From Fischerella muscicola PCC 7414 (GTDB lineage: Bacteria > Cyanobacteriota > Cyanobacteriia > Cyanobacteriales > Nostocaceae): a DNA stretch of 64,000 bases. The translations under genes and the position numbers were made by a program. The stretch is taken from the NCBI RefSeq assembly GCF_000317205.1, contig NZ_AJLK01000073.1, positions 62,001 through 126,000 of the forward strand, written 5' to 3'. Of the stretch, positions 1 to 9,879 are shown piece by piece (the first letter of the stretch is position 1; each line of letters starts with the position of its first letter). The notes beneath the pieces were generated by a model. The model had not been told where the DNA came from, ran no database searches, and was given only the letters and a program-made list of their open reading frames with translations.

Positions 1-2
1 CA

Positions 3-443
3 CCACGTAATCCCCGTGAACCTTTACTTTCCCCAAGTCTAATCAAGCGCATCCTAGCAATTTCCATCTTTAACTGGATTTTGATTTTTGGCGTATTTGA
101 ATGGATACGACAAACCACAGGAAATCTCGATTTAGCTCGAACAATGGCAATTCAAGCCTTAGTAGCTGGAAGAATTTTTTATCTTTTAAGTATTAGTCAA
201 TTAGGAAGTGCTGTTCTTGCCAGACTTCGCTTAATTAGACAAAGAATTAACGATGCCTCAGCAATTGGAATTGGAATTGCTTGTACTGTAATTTTGCAGA
301 TAATTTTTAGTCAGTGGAACTTGATGAATAGCTTATTTTCTACAGCCCCACTGAACTTAAATCAATGGTTAACTTGCTTGCTTATCGGCTTGCCAATGAT
401 TGTAGTATCAGCATTAGTCAATCGATTTGACCCTCTTGACTAA
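3..443 (+). CDS. Cation-transporting P-type ATPase, C-terminal fragment
   Basis: The frame is open from the window edge, so only the C-terminal end of a longer gene is present. The visible part starts with an R-N-P-R-E-P-L-L stretch followed by four hydrophobic segments, which matches the cation-ATPase C-terminal membrane domain of type II P-type ATPases (Ca2+, Na+ or H+ pumps of the plasma membrane). The P-domain and the phosphorylated DKTG motif lie outside the window, so the ion cannot be judged. The assignment to the P-type ATPase family rests on the membrane-domain pattern only and is fairly sure; the substrate is unknown. Confidence 0.75.
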   Translation, partial: PRNPREPLLSPSLIKRILAISIFNWILIFGVFEWIRQTTGNLDLARTMAIQALVAGRIFYLLSISQLGSAVLARLRLIRQRINDASAIGIGIACTVILQIIFSQWNLMNSLFSTAPLNLNQWLTCLLIGLPMIVVSALVNRFDPLD

Positions 444-813
444 GTTATTTAATCACTCAATAACAAGGAAAAGGGAATAGGTAAAAACCAATTACCTTTT
501 CCCCAATTACCAACTGCGGGAGTACAATATCATACGCAATTAGCCGAACTTGGTGTTAAAAAATTTTGATCCCTGGCGTTCTTGGCGTCTTGGCGGTTCA
601 TTCTTTATCTCTTTTTATACAACGCCCAAAAATCCTACTTCCAAACAACATTACCTGAAAATGTTGCATTGCAAATAGATGTATTTAACCTATTTATCAA
701 ATTGTCACTTAATAAGTATCTAGGAAAATCAGTTTAATACCAATAGATAGATACAGGAATGAAATCCAGAAAATACTATTAGTAAATAACTATGATCATT
801 AGGAGGTATCCTC
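444..813. other. Intergenic region with dispersed repeat fragments
   Basis: No coding region is seen. The stretch holds pieces that look like dispersed repeats of this genome: bases 537-552 recur in reverse complement at 18615-18630, and the CTTGGCG-rich stretch near 578-600 is of a type common between genes in Nostocales. A GTA-N8-TAC match lies at 522-535 but has no convincing -10 element at the right distance. The SLH gene that follows has a strong AGGAGG ribosome binding site at about 801-806. Confidence 0.5.
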
Positions 814-1758
814 ATGACTAGCTTTCTTCGATTATTCTCAGTAGCTGTATCTGTACCCACTTTATGTTTAGCTGTCAATGCAGCTGTACCCTTACTAAGT
901 AACGCTCAAACTCCAACACAGACAACATTTCGTGATGTACCACCTAATTATTGGGCGCAACCATTCATTCAACGCTTGGCCCAAAGAAACATTGTGGCGG
1001 GATATCCTGATGGCACATTTCGACCAGAGCAAGCAGTACAACGTGATGAATTAGCTGCAATTATTCGCCAAGCTTTTAACCAACCCCCAGTGCGACAAAT
1101 AGAAAGCGGCTCTGTATTCAGAGATGTTTCTGAACAATCATGGGCAGAACGTCCGATTGAGTCAGCATATCAACAAGGCTTTATGTCTGCCTATCCTAAT
1201 GGTTACTTTCGACCAAATCAACCTGTTACCAAAGTTGAAGCAATAACTGCTTTGAACAGAGGTCTAGATTTAACTTCTGATACGCCAGTGGCAGTTTCTC
1301 CAACTACTCAACCAACTACACAGCCAACTACACAACAACGAGCAAGGAGAAGACCAGTATTTGTTCCAATCGCAATCACATCCTTAATGCAGCCTCTCCT
1401 AATTTCTAGAGCCGAGGCTGTACCTCCTGCTGCAACTGCTCCTGGAACAACAACACCTCAAAACGCTACACAACCCGAACGTTCTGCCTCAGCTATTGTC
1501 AATGACTATTACATAGATGCCAACAATATCCCGCAAAATGCTATTCCTGATGTCGCCGCAGCTACCCAACAAAATATAGTTGTTAACTATCCAAATCTAA
1601 GAGAACTCAACCCTAACCAGCCTGCTAGCCGTGCAGAAATTGCGGCCTTAATCCATCAAACATTGGTTTCTCAGGGAAGAATCGAACCACTTCCTGAAAA
1701 TTCACCTGCTAATCGGTATATTGTTCGGACTTCTGGTAATAACCAAAATACTCAATAG
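814..1758 (+). CDS. SLH-domain secreted protein
   Basis: A 314-residue protein with an N-terminal signal sequence (hydrophobic up to about residue 30, ending near N-A-Q). Two S-layer homology domains are clear, at about residues 38-85 (FRDVPPNYWAQPFIQRL, GYPDGTFRP) and 103-150 (FRDVSEQSWAERPIESAY, AYPNGYFRP). A third, weaker SLH-like segment (about 228-283) follows a Thr/Pro/Gln-rich linker with TTQP repeats. SLH domains bind the cell-wall polymer or peptidoglycan, so the protein is expected at the cell surface or in the periplasm. No enzymatic or porin domain is present. The start is supported by an AGGAGG box eight bases upstream. The DUF3267 gene begins only 17 bases after the stop. Confidence 0.88.
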   Translation: MTSFLRLFSVAVSVPTLCLAVNAAVPLLSNAQTPTQTTFRDVPPNYWAQPFIQRLAQRNIVAGYPDGTFRPEQAVQRDELAAIIRQAFNQPPVRQIESGSVFRDVSEQSWAERPIESAYQQGFMSAYPNGYFRPNQPVTKVEAITALNRGLDLTSDTPVAVSPTTQPTTQPTTQQRARRRPVFVPIAITSLMQPLLISRAEAVPPAATAPGTTTPQNATQPERSASAIVNDYYIDANNIPQNAIPDVAAATQQNIVVNYPNLRELNPNQPASRAEIAALIHQTLVSQGRIEPLPENSPANRYIVRTSGNNQNTQ

Positions 1759-1774
1759 CAGTCGTTGATAGTTC

Positions 1775-2653
1775 ATGGTTCATCATCACGAGCCAACTTA
1801 TGTTTTCCGCCTGACGCACGAACTCGCGTTGCGTTGGGCAACCTTAAGTATTCTGCTGTTTTTTGTAAGTGTGGCAGGTGTGAGTGGATTTTACCAAGCT
1901 ATTCATGGGCAGACATGGACATTGGTATCCGCAAGTAACCAAACAAATCAATGGTCAGCCCTTGTTGTATTCTTAGGATTTATTGCTGTTTTATTCGGAC
2001 AGATCATTATTCACGAATTAATTCACGGGGTGGCGTTCGCTGCCTTTGGTGGGTCGCCCCGTTACGGAGTTGGTGTTAAATTTTTCTTACCTTATGCTTA
2101 CGCAACTTCACCAGGAACTCGCTTTTCCCGTAACGCATATTTGGTTATTGACCTGGCTCCGTTGGTTGTAATTGATTTGCTGTGTCTGGTTTTAGTAGCG
2201 ATATTTCCACAAGCAGCTTGGCTTGGTTTAGTTGTAGTATTTAATACTTCTGGAGCTAGCGGTGATTTGTGGATGGCAACGCTGCTGCTGCGCTGTCCTG
2301 CGTCAATTGAGGTGGAAGATCGTCATACAGGTATGGCGATTTACGCTCCTCCTGATGTTGATTTTCGTTCGCTACCCTTTAAAACTTCTAGTTCAAAAAC
2401 TCGTTCCGCTTTATGGGTTTGGGGTAACGTTACGCTCCTAGCTTTGATGGTAGTGTTTTTGGGTAGCTTTCTGCTGATGCCAGTCTTCCAGATTTTGCAG
2501 GTTCCTTCATTTGTTTTAGGTACAGATAGTTTCTGGATTATGCGCTGGCAGAATGACGAACAAGGAGTTCGTATTGGTTTGAATGTATTGTCTATTTTAG
2601 CGATCGCTGCCTTTATTGGACTTATGGGTATTTTGGCAAAGGTAATAAATTAG
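1775..2653 (+). CDS. DUF3267 (putative zincin) membrane protein
   Basis: A 292-residue integral membrane protein with an H-E-L-I-H motif (His80, Glu81, His84) at the edge of a transmembrane segment (IIIHELIHGVAFAAFGG). This is the signature of the DUF3267 family of putative membrane zinc metallopeptidases, whose substrates are not known. Hydrophobic segments lie at about residues 22-42, 62-82, 120-155, 210-235 and 270-290. It starts 17 bases after the SLH gene and could be co-transcribed with it, although no good ribosome binding site is seen before the ATG. Peptidase activity is inferred from the motif only. Confidence 0.8.
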   Translation: MVHHHEPTYVFRLTHELALRWATLSILLFFVSVAGVSGFYQAIHGQTWTLVSASNQTNQWSALVVFLGFIAVLFGQIIIHELIHGVAFAAFGGSPRYGVGVKFFLPYAYATSPGTRFSRNAYLVIDLAPLVVIDLLCLVLVAIFPQAAWLGLVVVFNTSGASGDLWMATLLLRCPASIEVEDRHTGMAIYAPPDVDFRSLPFKTSSSKTRSALWVWGNVTLLALMVVFLGSFLLMPVFQILQVPSFVLGTDSFWIMRWQNDEQGVRIGLNVLSILAIAAFIGLMGILAKVIN

Positions 2654-2836
2654 CTGGTGGCTTCTCAGGAACAACCCAATGGTAAAGGGCAAGGGGGAAA
2701 GGCTTGAATTTACCCTTTTCCTCTTTCCCCCTTAACCAAAGATATTGGGTGTACCAGGACGATAGTAATTGCCTCCTGGGTGGAGACAGGCTGTCGTCAG
2801 TTCAGTGTTTGATGAAAATTTTTGGCAGATTGACTG

Positions 2837-3232
2837 TTAGTTAGGTCGATTACGATTAGGGCCACCCGCCCAAGGTGGTGGCCCTTGGGTAGGACGAATA
2901 TCAACTACAGAACCATCTTCACGAGTAATGGAAAAGGCATCTAACTCCCCACCTCTACCCAACTCGCCCGTAACACTAACCTGTTCACCAGGCTTAAGAT
3001 TAATTTCGCGCCACCAACGCGGCCCCGCATCCACAATTAGTTGCCCTGTACCATCATCAATGATAAAATCATTACCTACAACTTGCGAAACTTTACCAGA
3101 TACAGTTATGCCGTTAGCACGTTGTTGTAAATCACTAATTTTAGTTTGAGTCTGTGCCAAGGTAGGTAAAGTTCCAATTGTAATTGCAGAAATTGCTGCT
3201 AAGGTTAAGCCGAATAATACTCTTTTATTCAT
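2837..3232 (-). CDS. Secreted OB-fold protein
   Basis: A 131-residue protein with a clear signal peptide (about residues 1-26, cleavage after T-L-A-Q). The mature part contains an OB-fold-like core (ITVSGKVSQVVGNDFIIDDG, then LIVDAGPRWWREINLKPGEQ) like the small secreted OB-fold proteins related to the YgiW/YdeI and NirD-like groups. The C-terminus is Pro/Gly/Asn rich. No function is known; a ligand- or metal-binding role in the periplasm would fit the fold. It is convergent with the DUF3267 gene and lies downstream of the rhomboid remnant, about 90 bases away. Confidence 0.7.
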   Translation of the reverse strand: MNKRVLFGLTLAAISAITIGTLPTLAQTQTKISDLQQRANGITVSGKVSQVVGNDFIIDDGTGQLIVDAGPRWWREINLKPGEQVSVTGELGRGGELDAFSITREDGSVVDIRPTQGPPPWAGGPNRNRPN

Positions 3233-3323
3233 CGCTAGTTACCTTTTGACTCTGCTTTCTTTATTTTTGAAACAAAATGTGAGCAAAAAGTGACAGTAAG
3301 AATACAGAATAAATTTTCATTTT

Positions 3324-3712
3324 CTAGCGGCGCTTATACAAGCCAAATAGAGGAGCAAGAATTGCCCCAAAAACAAACCCTCCAGCATGTGCCCAGTAGG
3401 CAATCCCGCCACCTTCCATACCGGTATTGGAGCGAGCCTGTAAGCTAGCGATACCATAAAAGGCTTGCTGAACAAACCAAAACCCAAGAAAGAAAAACGC
3501 AGGGAGTCGTACTGTGGTCAAGAAAAATCCCAAGGGAATTAAGGTGAGAACTTCAGCTGTTGGGAAACGAAAAATATATGCACCTAAAACTCCGGCTATA
3601 GCGCCACTAGTACCCAAGGAAGGAATCGTAGAATTTTGTGAAAAGAACCACTGACACAACCCTGCCAAAACGCCGCATGTCAGATAAAAAATTAGGAAGC
3701 GATCGCAGCTCC
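3324..3712 (-). pseudogene. Rhomboid protease, N-terminally truncated
   Basis: The frame encodes the second half of a rhomboid intramembrane serine protease. It has the catalytic serine motif G-T-S-G-A-I-A-G (Ser21 counting from the TTG at 3668) and the partner histidine in YWAHAGGFVFG (His94), each on a hydrophobic segment. Similarity continues upstream of any usable start codon (R-F-L-I-F-Y-L-T-C-G-V-L-A-G-L, about 3665-3706) and then fades before reaching gcvT, which is transcribed away from it. Rhomboids normally have at least six membrane segments and about 200 residues; the first two segments and the loop are missing. The gene is therefore probably a remnant, although translation of a 114-residue fragment cannot be excluded. 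Confidence 0.72.
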
Positions 3713-3765
3713 TAACTGAATCAATTCCGTAGTATATAAGATGTTGACCTAAGAAAAAATTGCCC

Positions 3766-4902
3766 GTGGCTAAACCAGAAGAAAACGCCCTTCCCCTATA
3801 TCAAACACCTCTATATTTCCTTGCCTTGGAACTAAAAGCGCGACTCACTAGCTTTGGTGGTTGGGAAATGCCCGTACAATTTAGCGGTATTACTACAGAA
3901 CACCAAGCAGTAAGAAATGCTGCCGGCATATTCGATATTTCCCACATGGGCAAATTTGCCCTGACTGGAAAAAACCTCATTGCCCAGCTTCAATACCTAG
4001 TTCCATCAGACTTAAGTCGTCTGCAACCAGGTCAAGCTCAATACACTGTTTTGTTAAATGCAAACGCTGGTATCATCGACGACATTATATTCTACTACCA
4101 AGGGGAAAACTCTGACGGCGAACAGCAGGGAATAATGATAGTCAATGCTGCGACTACGAGTAAAGATAAAACATGGCTGTTGCAGCACCTTAACACTCAA
4201 GAAATCAATTTCCAAGACCTTTCTAAAGGAAAAATCTTAATTGCTGTCCAAGGGCCAAAAGCTGTTGAGTATCTTCAGCCCTTTGTGCCAGCAGACTTAT
4301 CATCAGTGAAAGCCTTCGGACACTTAGAAGCATCCGTTTTGGATAAACCCGCCTTCCTTGCTCGTACAGGCTACACAGGCGAAGATGGATTTGAGGTGAT
4401 GCTGGACCCAGAAGAGGGCGTAAAATTATGGCGTAGTCTTGTTGAAGCCGGTGTAATTCCCTGTGGGCTTGGTGCTAGGGACACTCTGCGACTAGAAGCA
4501 GCAATGGCACTTTACGGACAAGATATTGATGATACCACCACGCCCCTAGAAGCAGGTTTAGGTTGGTTGGTGCATCTTGATACCAAAGGAGATTTTATTG
4601 GGCGCCCCATCTTGGAACGACAAAAAGCTGCGGGGGTGCAGCGCAGACTAGTAGGTTTGCAAATGCAAGGACGCAATATTGCTCGTCATGGCTACCAAGT
4701 ACTATCAGCAGGTGTAATAGTAGGAGAGGTAACTAGTGGTACACTATCACCGACACTTGGTTATCCCATTGCCCTAGCATATATTCCCACACAGCTAGCA
4801 AACGTTGGTCAACAGCTACATATAGCAATTCGCGGTAAAACATACCCAGCGATAGTGGTTAAGAAACCTTTTTACCGTTCTCAAACTCGGATCACAAAAT
4901 AA
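3766..4902 (+). CDS. gcvT: Aminomethyltransferase, glycine cleavage T protein
   Basis: The T protein takes the aminomethyl group from lipoylated H protein and passes the one-carbon unit to tetrahydrofolate, releasing ammonia. The sequence shows family hallmarks: [10 protein letters not shown] near residue 30, [23 protein letters not shown] in the folate-binding region and [19 protein letters not shown]. Length (378 residues) is normal. I chose the GTG at 3766 because the product then begins MAKPEEN, close to known cyanobacterial GcvT proteins; a TTG at 3760 is also in frame, and neither has a strong ribosome binding site. gcvH follows after 118 bases and gcvP after that, so three of the four glycine cleavage components are clustered (the L protein is elsewhere). 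Confidence 0.96.
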   Translation: MAKPEENALPLYQTPLYFLALELKARLTSFGGWEMPVQFSGITTEHQAVRNAAGIFDISHMGKFALTGKNLIAQLQYLVPSDLSRLQPGQAQYTVLLNANAGIIDDIIFYYQGENSDGEQQGIMIVNAATTSKDKTWLLQHLNTQEINFQDLSKGKILIAVQGPKAVEYLQPFVPADLSSVKAFGHLEASVLDKPAFLARTGYTGEDGFEVMLDPEEGVKLWRSLVEAGVIPCGLGARDTLRLEAAMALYGQDIDDTTTPLEAGLGWLVHLDTKGDFIGRPILERQKAAGVQRRLVGLQMQGRNIARHGYQVLSAGVIVGEVTSGTLSPTLGYPIALAYIPTQLANVGQQLHIAIRGKTYPAIVVKKPFYRSQTRITK

Positions 4903-5020
4903 ACAGAGGTACATAGTGGTGCGAACCTACAAAAACCTGTATTTTCTGCAATAGAAAACCGCTATATTAGCCATTAGTCATTAACCATGTTAAATTTTTG
5001 CATGTGGAAAAGGAAGTGAT

Positions 5021-5407
5021 ATGTCTTTGGAATATCCACAGGATTTAAGGTACTTAGATACTCATGAATATGTACGTCTAGAAGGTGAAATAGCCACAAT
5101 TGGTATTACTGCCTTTGCTGTAGATCAACTTGGAGATGTTGTATTTTTGGAATTGCCAGATATTGGTGACGCTGTTACCAAGGGAGAAAAAATTGGCACA
5201 ATCGAATCCGTAAAAGCTGTTGAAGATTTAAACTCACCAGTAACTGGCACTGTTATCGAACGTAATGAGGAGATGATTGAATCTCCCGAACAAATAGCAG
5301 AAGATCCCTATGGTGAGGGATGGTTTATTAAAGTACGGGTAAATGACCCCGGTGAAATTGATGATGCACTCACAGCACAGGAATATAGTGCTGAAGTGGA
5401 GGGGTAG
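5021..5407 (+). CDS. gcvH: Glycine cleavage H protein
   Basis: A 128-residue lipoyl carrier protein that shuttles the aminomethyl intermediate between GcvP, GcvT and the L protein. The lipoyl-lysine site is in [19 protein letters not shown], with Lys65 as the modified residue. The remaining parts ([35 protein letters not shown]) match the family along the whole length. The ATG follows a GGAAGTG ribosome binding site. It lies between gcvT and gcvP, but the 294 bases to gcvP contain a repeat array, so gcvP may have its own promoter. Confidence 0.97.
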   Translation: MSLEYPQDLRYLDTHEYVRLEGEIATIGITAFAVDQLGDVVFLELPDIGDAVTKGEKIGTIESVKAVEDLNSPVTGTVIERNEEMIESPEQIAEDPYGEGWFIKVRVNDPGEIDDALTAQEYSAEVEG

Positions 5408-5600
5408 AAGAGTGGGGAGGTGGGGAGGTGGGGAGATGGGGAGTGTGAGGAGTGTGAGGAGTATGAGGAGTGTGAGGGGTATTTCTTTCATTGATATTCT
5501 CCCTTGTCCCCTTGTCCCCTTGTCCCCTTGTCTCCCGTGTCTCCCGTGTCTCCCTTGTCCCCCGTGTCTCCCCTGCCCTCCCTATCCTCCCATGCTGTCC
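5408..5600. repeat. STRR array between gcvH and gcvP
   Basis: Tandem short repeats fill this spacer. First come GTGGGGAG and GAGTGTGAG type units (about 5408-5480, 9-base period in the second part), then pyrimidine-rich 9- and 10-base units of the CTTGTCCCC and CCGTGTCTC type (about 5500-5590). Strand composition switches from purine-rich to pyrimidine-rich, so the two halves could partly pair in RNA. Frames running through this stretch are repeat artefacts, not genes. Confidence 0.85.
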
Positions 5601-5701
5601 GGGAAAATTTCATGAATCTTAGATGAACTGATATTTTAGATCCAACACATCAAGCATACTTATTGCAAAATATGAAATAGTAACGTCTGGAGAAGCTCTT
5701 T

Positions 5702-8641
5702 GTGGTAATATCTGCTCCTCGTCCCCAGTCAGGTAATCAGCAAAATCTGGGCGAAAGCACTGAAAAATTAAGTGATTTTAAACAAAGACATATTGGCCCT
5801 AATGCCGATGACATACAGCAAATGCTGGATGTGCTGGGGGTTTCTTCCCTAGATGATCTCATCAACCAAACAGTACCGCAGTCCATCCGGCTACCTCGTG
5901 CTTTAAATTTACCAGAAGCACTTAGTGAGTACGCGGCACTAGCAAAGTTAAAAGAAATTGCTTTAAAAAACCAAATTTTCCGCTCATTCATTGGTATGGG
6001 ATATTACGACACTATCACCCCGACGGTGATACAGCGTAATATCCTGGAAAATCCTGGTTGGTACACTGCCTATACTCCTTATCAGCCAGAAATTGCCCAA
6101 GGGCGACTAGAAGCACTGTTGAATTTCCAAACTATGATTATCGATCTGACGGGTTTGGAAATTGCTAATGCCTCATTATTAGATGAAGCAACAGCCGCAG
6201 CCGAAGCAATGAGTATGAGCTATGGTATTTGCAAAAATAAAGCAAATGCCTTCTTTGTCTCGCAAGAGTGCCATCCCCAAACTATTGATGTGTTGCAGAC
6301 ACGGGCTAAGCCTTTGGGAATCAAGATTATCATCAGTGACCATGAATCTTTTGATTTCTCAGAACCGATTTTTGGGGCAATTCTGCAATACCCCGCCAGT
6401 GATGGCACTATTTACGACTACCGCGCTTTTGTAGAAAAAGCACATGCTGTGGGAGCATTGGTAACGGTAGCAGCAGACCCCTTAAGCCTGACACTATTGA
6501 TACCTCCTGGTGAATTTGGTGCTGATATTGCTGTTGGTAGTACTCAGCGCTTCGGTATTCCCCTGGGTTACGGCGGTCCCCATGCAGCATACTTTGCTAC
6601 CAAAGAAGAGTATAAGCGGCAAGTCCCAGGACGGATTGTAGGCGTATCAAAAGATGCCCAAGGTAAATCAGCATTACGTTTGACTTTACAAACCCGCGAA
6701 CAACACATCCGTCGAGAAAAAGCTACCAGTAATATTTGTACAGCACAAGTGTTACTGGCGGTGATGGCAAGTATGTATGCTGTTTATCACGGCCCAGCAG
6801 GACTGAAAAAAATAGCCGAGAATATCCACACTCTGACTGGAACCTTGGCAGCAGGATTGAAAAACCTGGGTTATAAAATTAGTTCTGAAACTTTCTTTGA
6901 TACCATTCGCGTAGAACTAGGAACCCGTAGTTTACAAGAAATTCTCGCTGCTTGCGAAGCAAAAAAAATTAACCTGCGGATTTTTGATGAAACTGCTGTG
7001 GGTATTTCGCTAGACGAAACTACCACAGTTGAAGATGTTCAAAACCTGTTAGAAATTTTTGCCCTTGGAGACGAATCAACTCCTCCCACTCTCCCCATTG
7101 CCCCCCAACCCCACAAAGTGGGGACCCCTAGCCCCCCACTGCCCCTAATCCCCCTTAAGCGCACCAGCACTTACCTCACCCACCCCATCTTCAACCGTTA
7201 TCACTCAGAAAGCGAGTTGCTGCGCTACCTGCACAAGTTGGAAACCAAAGATTTGTCACTCACTACATCAATGATTCCTTTGGGGTCATGTACGATGAAG
7301 TTGAATGCAACCTCAGAAATGATTCCAGTTACTTGGGCAGAATTTGGTAAAATTCATCCCTTTGCCCCCGATTCACAAACTCAGGGTTATCAAATTCTCT
7401 TCCAGCAATTGGAAGAATGGTTAGCAGAAATTACCGGGTTTGCGGGAATTTCTCTGCAACCAAATGCTGGTTCCCAAGGTGAATATGCCGGGTTGCTGGT
7501 AATCCGCAAGTATCATGAAAGTCGGGGGGAAGCACACCGCAATGTTTGCTTAATTCCCACATCTGCCCACGGGACTAACCCAGCAAGTGCGGTGATGTGT
7601 GGGATGAAAGTGGTAGCTGTGGCTTGTGATCTTCAGGGTAATATTGACTTGGATGATCTCAAGGCAAAAGCAGAAAAGCATAGCAACGAACTCGCTGCTT
7701 TGATGGTGACTTATCCTTCTACCCACGGCGTGTTTGAGGAAGCAATTCAGGAAATTTGTGCTGTTGTTCATAGCCACGGTGGACAAGTCTACATGGATGG
7801 GGCAAATATGAATGCCCAGGTGGGACTTTGCCGTCCAGGAGATATTGGGGCGGATGTTTGCCACTTGAACTTACACAAAACTTTTTGTATTCCCCACGGT
7901 GGTGGTGGTCCTGGTATGGGACCGATTGGTGTAGCAGCCCATTTAGTAGAATTCTTGCCTGGACACGCTGTGATTGCGATGCCAGATTACAATCCAAAAT
8001 CGATGGGGGCTGTTTCGGCTGCACCTTGGGGTAGTGCTTCCATTTTGGTAATTTCCTGGATGTACATTGCCATGATGGGTGCAACAGGTTTGACAGATGC
8101 TACGAAAGTGGCTATTCTCAATGCCAACTACATCGCTAAAAGATTGGAAGCACACTATCCTATTTTGTATCAAGGCAAAAATGGGTATGTTGCCCATGAG
8201 TGTATTTTAGATTTGCGATCGCTCAAAAAATCCGCCAACATCGAAATTGATGATATCGCCAAGCGGTTGATGGACTATGGCTTCCACGCACCTACTGTTT
8301 CTTGGCCTGTGGCGGGTACAATCATGGTGGAACCCACCGAAAGCGAGTCTAAGGAAGAGTTGGATAGATTCTGCGATGCGATGATTAGTATTCGTCAAGA
8401 AGTTGCCGAAATTGAAGCAGGTAAGGCGGATGTGCAAGATAATGTCCTGAAAAATGCACCCCACACTGCCGAAAGTCTAATTATCGGAGAATGGAATCAT
8501 CCTTACTCCCGTGAACAAGCTGCTTACCCTGCACCTTGGACACGTGAACACAAATTCTGGCCTGCTGTTGGGCGTATTGACGCCGCTTTTGGAGACAGGA
8601 ATTTTGTTTGTTCTTGTCTGCCTATGGAGGCGTATTCGTAG
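5702..8641 (+). CDS. gcvP: Glycine dehydrogenase (decarboxylating), P protein
   Basis: The P protein decarboxylates glycine using pyridoxal phosphate and transfers the aminomethyl group to H protein. It is a full-length fused P1-P2 form of 979 residues. Landmarks are [14 protein letters not shown] at the N-terminus, [13 protein letters not shown], the GSCTMKLNA segment, and the cofactor-binding lysine in [18 protein letters not shown] (Lys726). The start is the GTG at 5702. One oddity is a Pro-rich linker at about residues 459-485, between the N- and C-terminal halves. It is encoded by C-rich sequence with a CCCCAC-AAA-GTGGGG inverted repeat and looks like an in-frame repeat insertion (see findings). 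The enzyme links photorespiratory glycine to one-carbon metabolism. Confidence 0.97.
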   Translation: MVISAPRPQSGNQQNLGESTEKLSDFKQRHIGPNADDIQQMLDVLGVSSLDDLINQTVPQSIRLPRALNLPEALSEYAALAKLKEIALKNQIFRSFIGMGYYDTITPTVIQRNILENPGWYTAYTPYQPEIAQGRLEALLNFQTMIIDLTGLEIANASLLDEATAAAEAMSMSYGICKNKANAFFVSQECHPQTIDVLQTRAKPLGIKIIISDHESFDFSEPIFGAILQYPASDGTIYDYRAFVEKAHAVGALVTVAADPLSLTLLIPPGEFGADIAVGSTQRFGIPLGYGGPHAAYFATKEEYKRQVPGRIVGVSKDAQGKSALRLTLQTREQHIRREKATSNICTAQVLLAVMASMYAVYHGPAGLKKIAENIHTLTGTLAAGLKNLGYKISSETFFDTIRVELGTRSLQEILAACEAKKINLRIFDETAVGISLDETTTVEDVQNLLEIFALGDESTPPTLPIAPQPHKVGTPSPPLPLIPLKRTSTYLTHPIFNRYHSESELLRYLHKLETKDLSLTTSMIPLGSCTMKLNATSEMIPVTWAEFGKIHPFAPDSQTQGYQILFQQLEEWLAEITGFAGISLQPNAGSQGEYAGLLVIRKYHESRGEAHRNVCLIPTSAHGTNPASAVMCGMKVVAVACDLQGNIDLDDLKAKAEKHSNELAALMVTYPSTHGVFEEAIQEICAVVHSHGGQVYMDGANMNAQVGLCRPGDIGADVCHLNLHKTFCIPHGGGGPGMGPIGVAAHLVEFLPGHAVIAMPDYNPKSMGAVSAAPWGSASILVISWMYIAMMGATGLTDATKVAILNANYIAKRLEAHYPILYQGKNGYVAHECILDLRSLKKSANIEIDDIAKRLMDYGFHAPTVSWPVAGTIMVEPTESESKEELDRFCDAMISIRQEVAEIEAGKADVQDNVLKNAPHTAESLIIGEWNHPYSREQAAYPAPWTREHKFWPAVGRIDAAFGDRNFVCSCLPMEAYS
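7083..7160 (+). repeat. In-frame C-rich repeat insertion in gcvP
   Basis: Within gcvP the sequence abruptly becomes C-rich and carries an inverted repeat (CCCCAC, AAA, GTGGGG) and the words CTCCCCATTGCCCC and GCCCCTAATCCC. The same words occur in the GT39 gene near 46940-46960, and CCCCTAAT near 57990 between genes. It encodes a Pro/Leu-rich linker between the two homologous halves of GcvP. Confidence 0.75.
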
Positions 8642-8910
8642 TCTAGTCTGATTCTCGAATTTCTCTGTGCTTGCCCAGAGGAGGGTATATTATCGAACAC
8701 AGATGCACACCGATTCACACAGATGATTTATCGGTGTGCGTCTCTTGTTTATCTGTTGTTTTAATTCTGGAAATTGGTGTATTTTATATCTGTAAAAGAT
8801 TTGTCAGTTATACCATTTCACAAAATTATTGATACAAATCCTCTCCCTTGTCTTCCTTGTCCTCCTTGTCTGTTAGTCGCTAAATTTATCAAACTTATAG
8901 TGAAACGGTA

Positions 8911-9879
8911 TTAAGCGGGATGAAGTACTGTAAAATGTAAATCCTGTTTAGTTTTACCTTGCAGAAACCGTTCTTGTAATGGTTGCCATTGCTGCCACAT
9001 TTGATAACGATTTTCTGCTAATAAGGCAGCAACATTGGGGATTTGAGTTTGAATTTCTGACTCGAAGATACCTTCTAACCACTCTGCAAGTACCATACTA
9101 TCTTGTATAGAACCCAAGATATCTTGGATGCTTTTTAATTCTGCAATATAAGCTGTGTAAGTTTCACCGTAGAAATCGGAAAATAACTCCATTTGGTAAC
9201 GTATGCGTTTGGCTTGCTTGCGTAGACTGTGAAGAGTCTTGCCGTTGGTTGCTAATTCTTTTTCTATTTTTTTTGCTTCCCAATTGTGCAAAACTACTAT
9301 TTGATTTCCTTCAATTTCAGTCCCAACTAGCCAACCTGGATTTAGTAAGAAATCGCTTACCTCTGGCAACAGTAAGTCTGGTAAGACTTCTTGAATGGGT
9401 AGAGATGCCAGGGGTTGATAATTTGGTTCATCTAACCACTTTTTTAACGCTTGTTTGATTTCTTTATAACGTTCATCTTTGAGTGTGTCTCGCACATCTG
9501 CCAGTGCCTCTTCCCGTTGTTTTTCTAAAGCATCTAGGGCTGTTTGTAGAGATTGGCGTTCTTTTTTAGGTAATTCTGGTTGAGAAAGATGTTCAAGAGT
9601 TTCTTTTAATACATCTAAGTCTCGAAGATTGCCAAGACGACGCGCTATTTTTCCAATATTTTTATCACTTACAACCTTTGGTAAATTCACAGCGATCGCA
9701 AACCTACTAGTAGCTGTACGTAAGCGACGCATCCCCACTCGCATTTGATGTAATGCTTCTGGATCTTTATCTTTTTTAACTTCTGTTTCCCATTTTAAAG
9801 TTTTCTTAAAGTGTTTTTGGAGTGCCGAATAAGCATAATATCCAAGATTTTTCACTTGCGGTTTGGCAGCCAATGACAT
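8911..9879 (-). CDS. CHAD domain protein
   Basis: A 322-residue all-helical protein of the CHAD family (conserved histidine alpha-helical domain). The signature helix is A-L-H-Q-M-R-V-G-M-R-R-L-R near residue 43, followed by further conserved basic helices (LGNLRDLDVLKE; HSLRKQAKRIRYQMELF). CHAD domains bind polyphosphate through basic residues and are often found with CYTH phosphatases or on polyphosphate granules. No CYTH domain is fused here and no polyphosphate gene is adjacent. It is convergent with gcvP across 269 bases of repeat-bearing spacer. The family assignment is firm; the polyphosphate role is by family. Confidence 0.88.
   Translation of the reverse strand: MSLAAKPQVKNLGYYAYSALQKHFKKTLKWETEVKKDKDPEALHQMRVGMRRLRTATSRFAIAVNLPKVVSDKNIGKIARRLGNLRDLDVLKETLEHLSQPELPKKERQSLQTALDALEKQREEALADVRDTLKDERYKEIKQALKKWLDEPNYQPLASLPIQEVLPDLLLPEVSDFLLNPGWLVGTEIEGNQIVVLHNWEAKKIEKELATNGKTLHSLRKQAKRIRYQMELFSDFYGETYTAYIAELKSIQDILGSIQDSMVLAEWLEGIFESEIQTQIPNVAALLAENRYQMWQQWQPLQERFLQGKTKQDLHFTVLHPA

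Noticed and set aside
522-535. GTA-N8-TAC match (possible NtcA site) upstream of the SLH gene
   Set aside because: No -10 element at the 22-base distance, and the site adjoins a dispersed repeat word, so it is probably chance.
4903-5020. Glycine riboswitch before gcvH or gcvT
   Set aside because: No tandem aptamer-like segments are visible, and the spacers are too short or filled with repeats.
5343-5615. Open frames on both strands across the gcvH end and spacer
   Set aside because: They are made of repeat units and overlap gcvH; the products are low-complexity.
7550-8464. Several minus-strand frames opposite gcvP
   Set aside because: They are shadows of a conserved coding sequence, without their own start signals.
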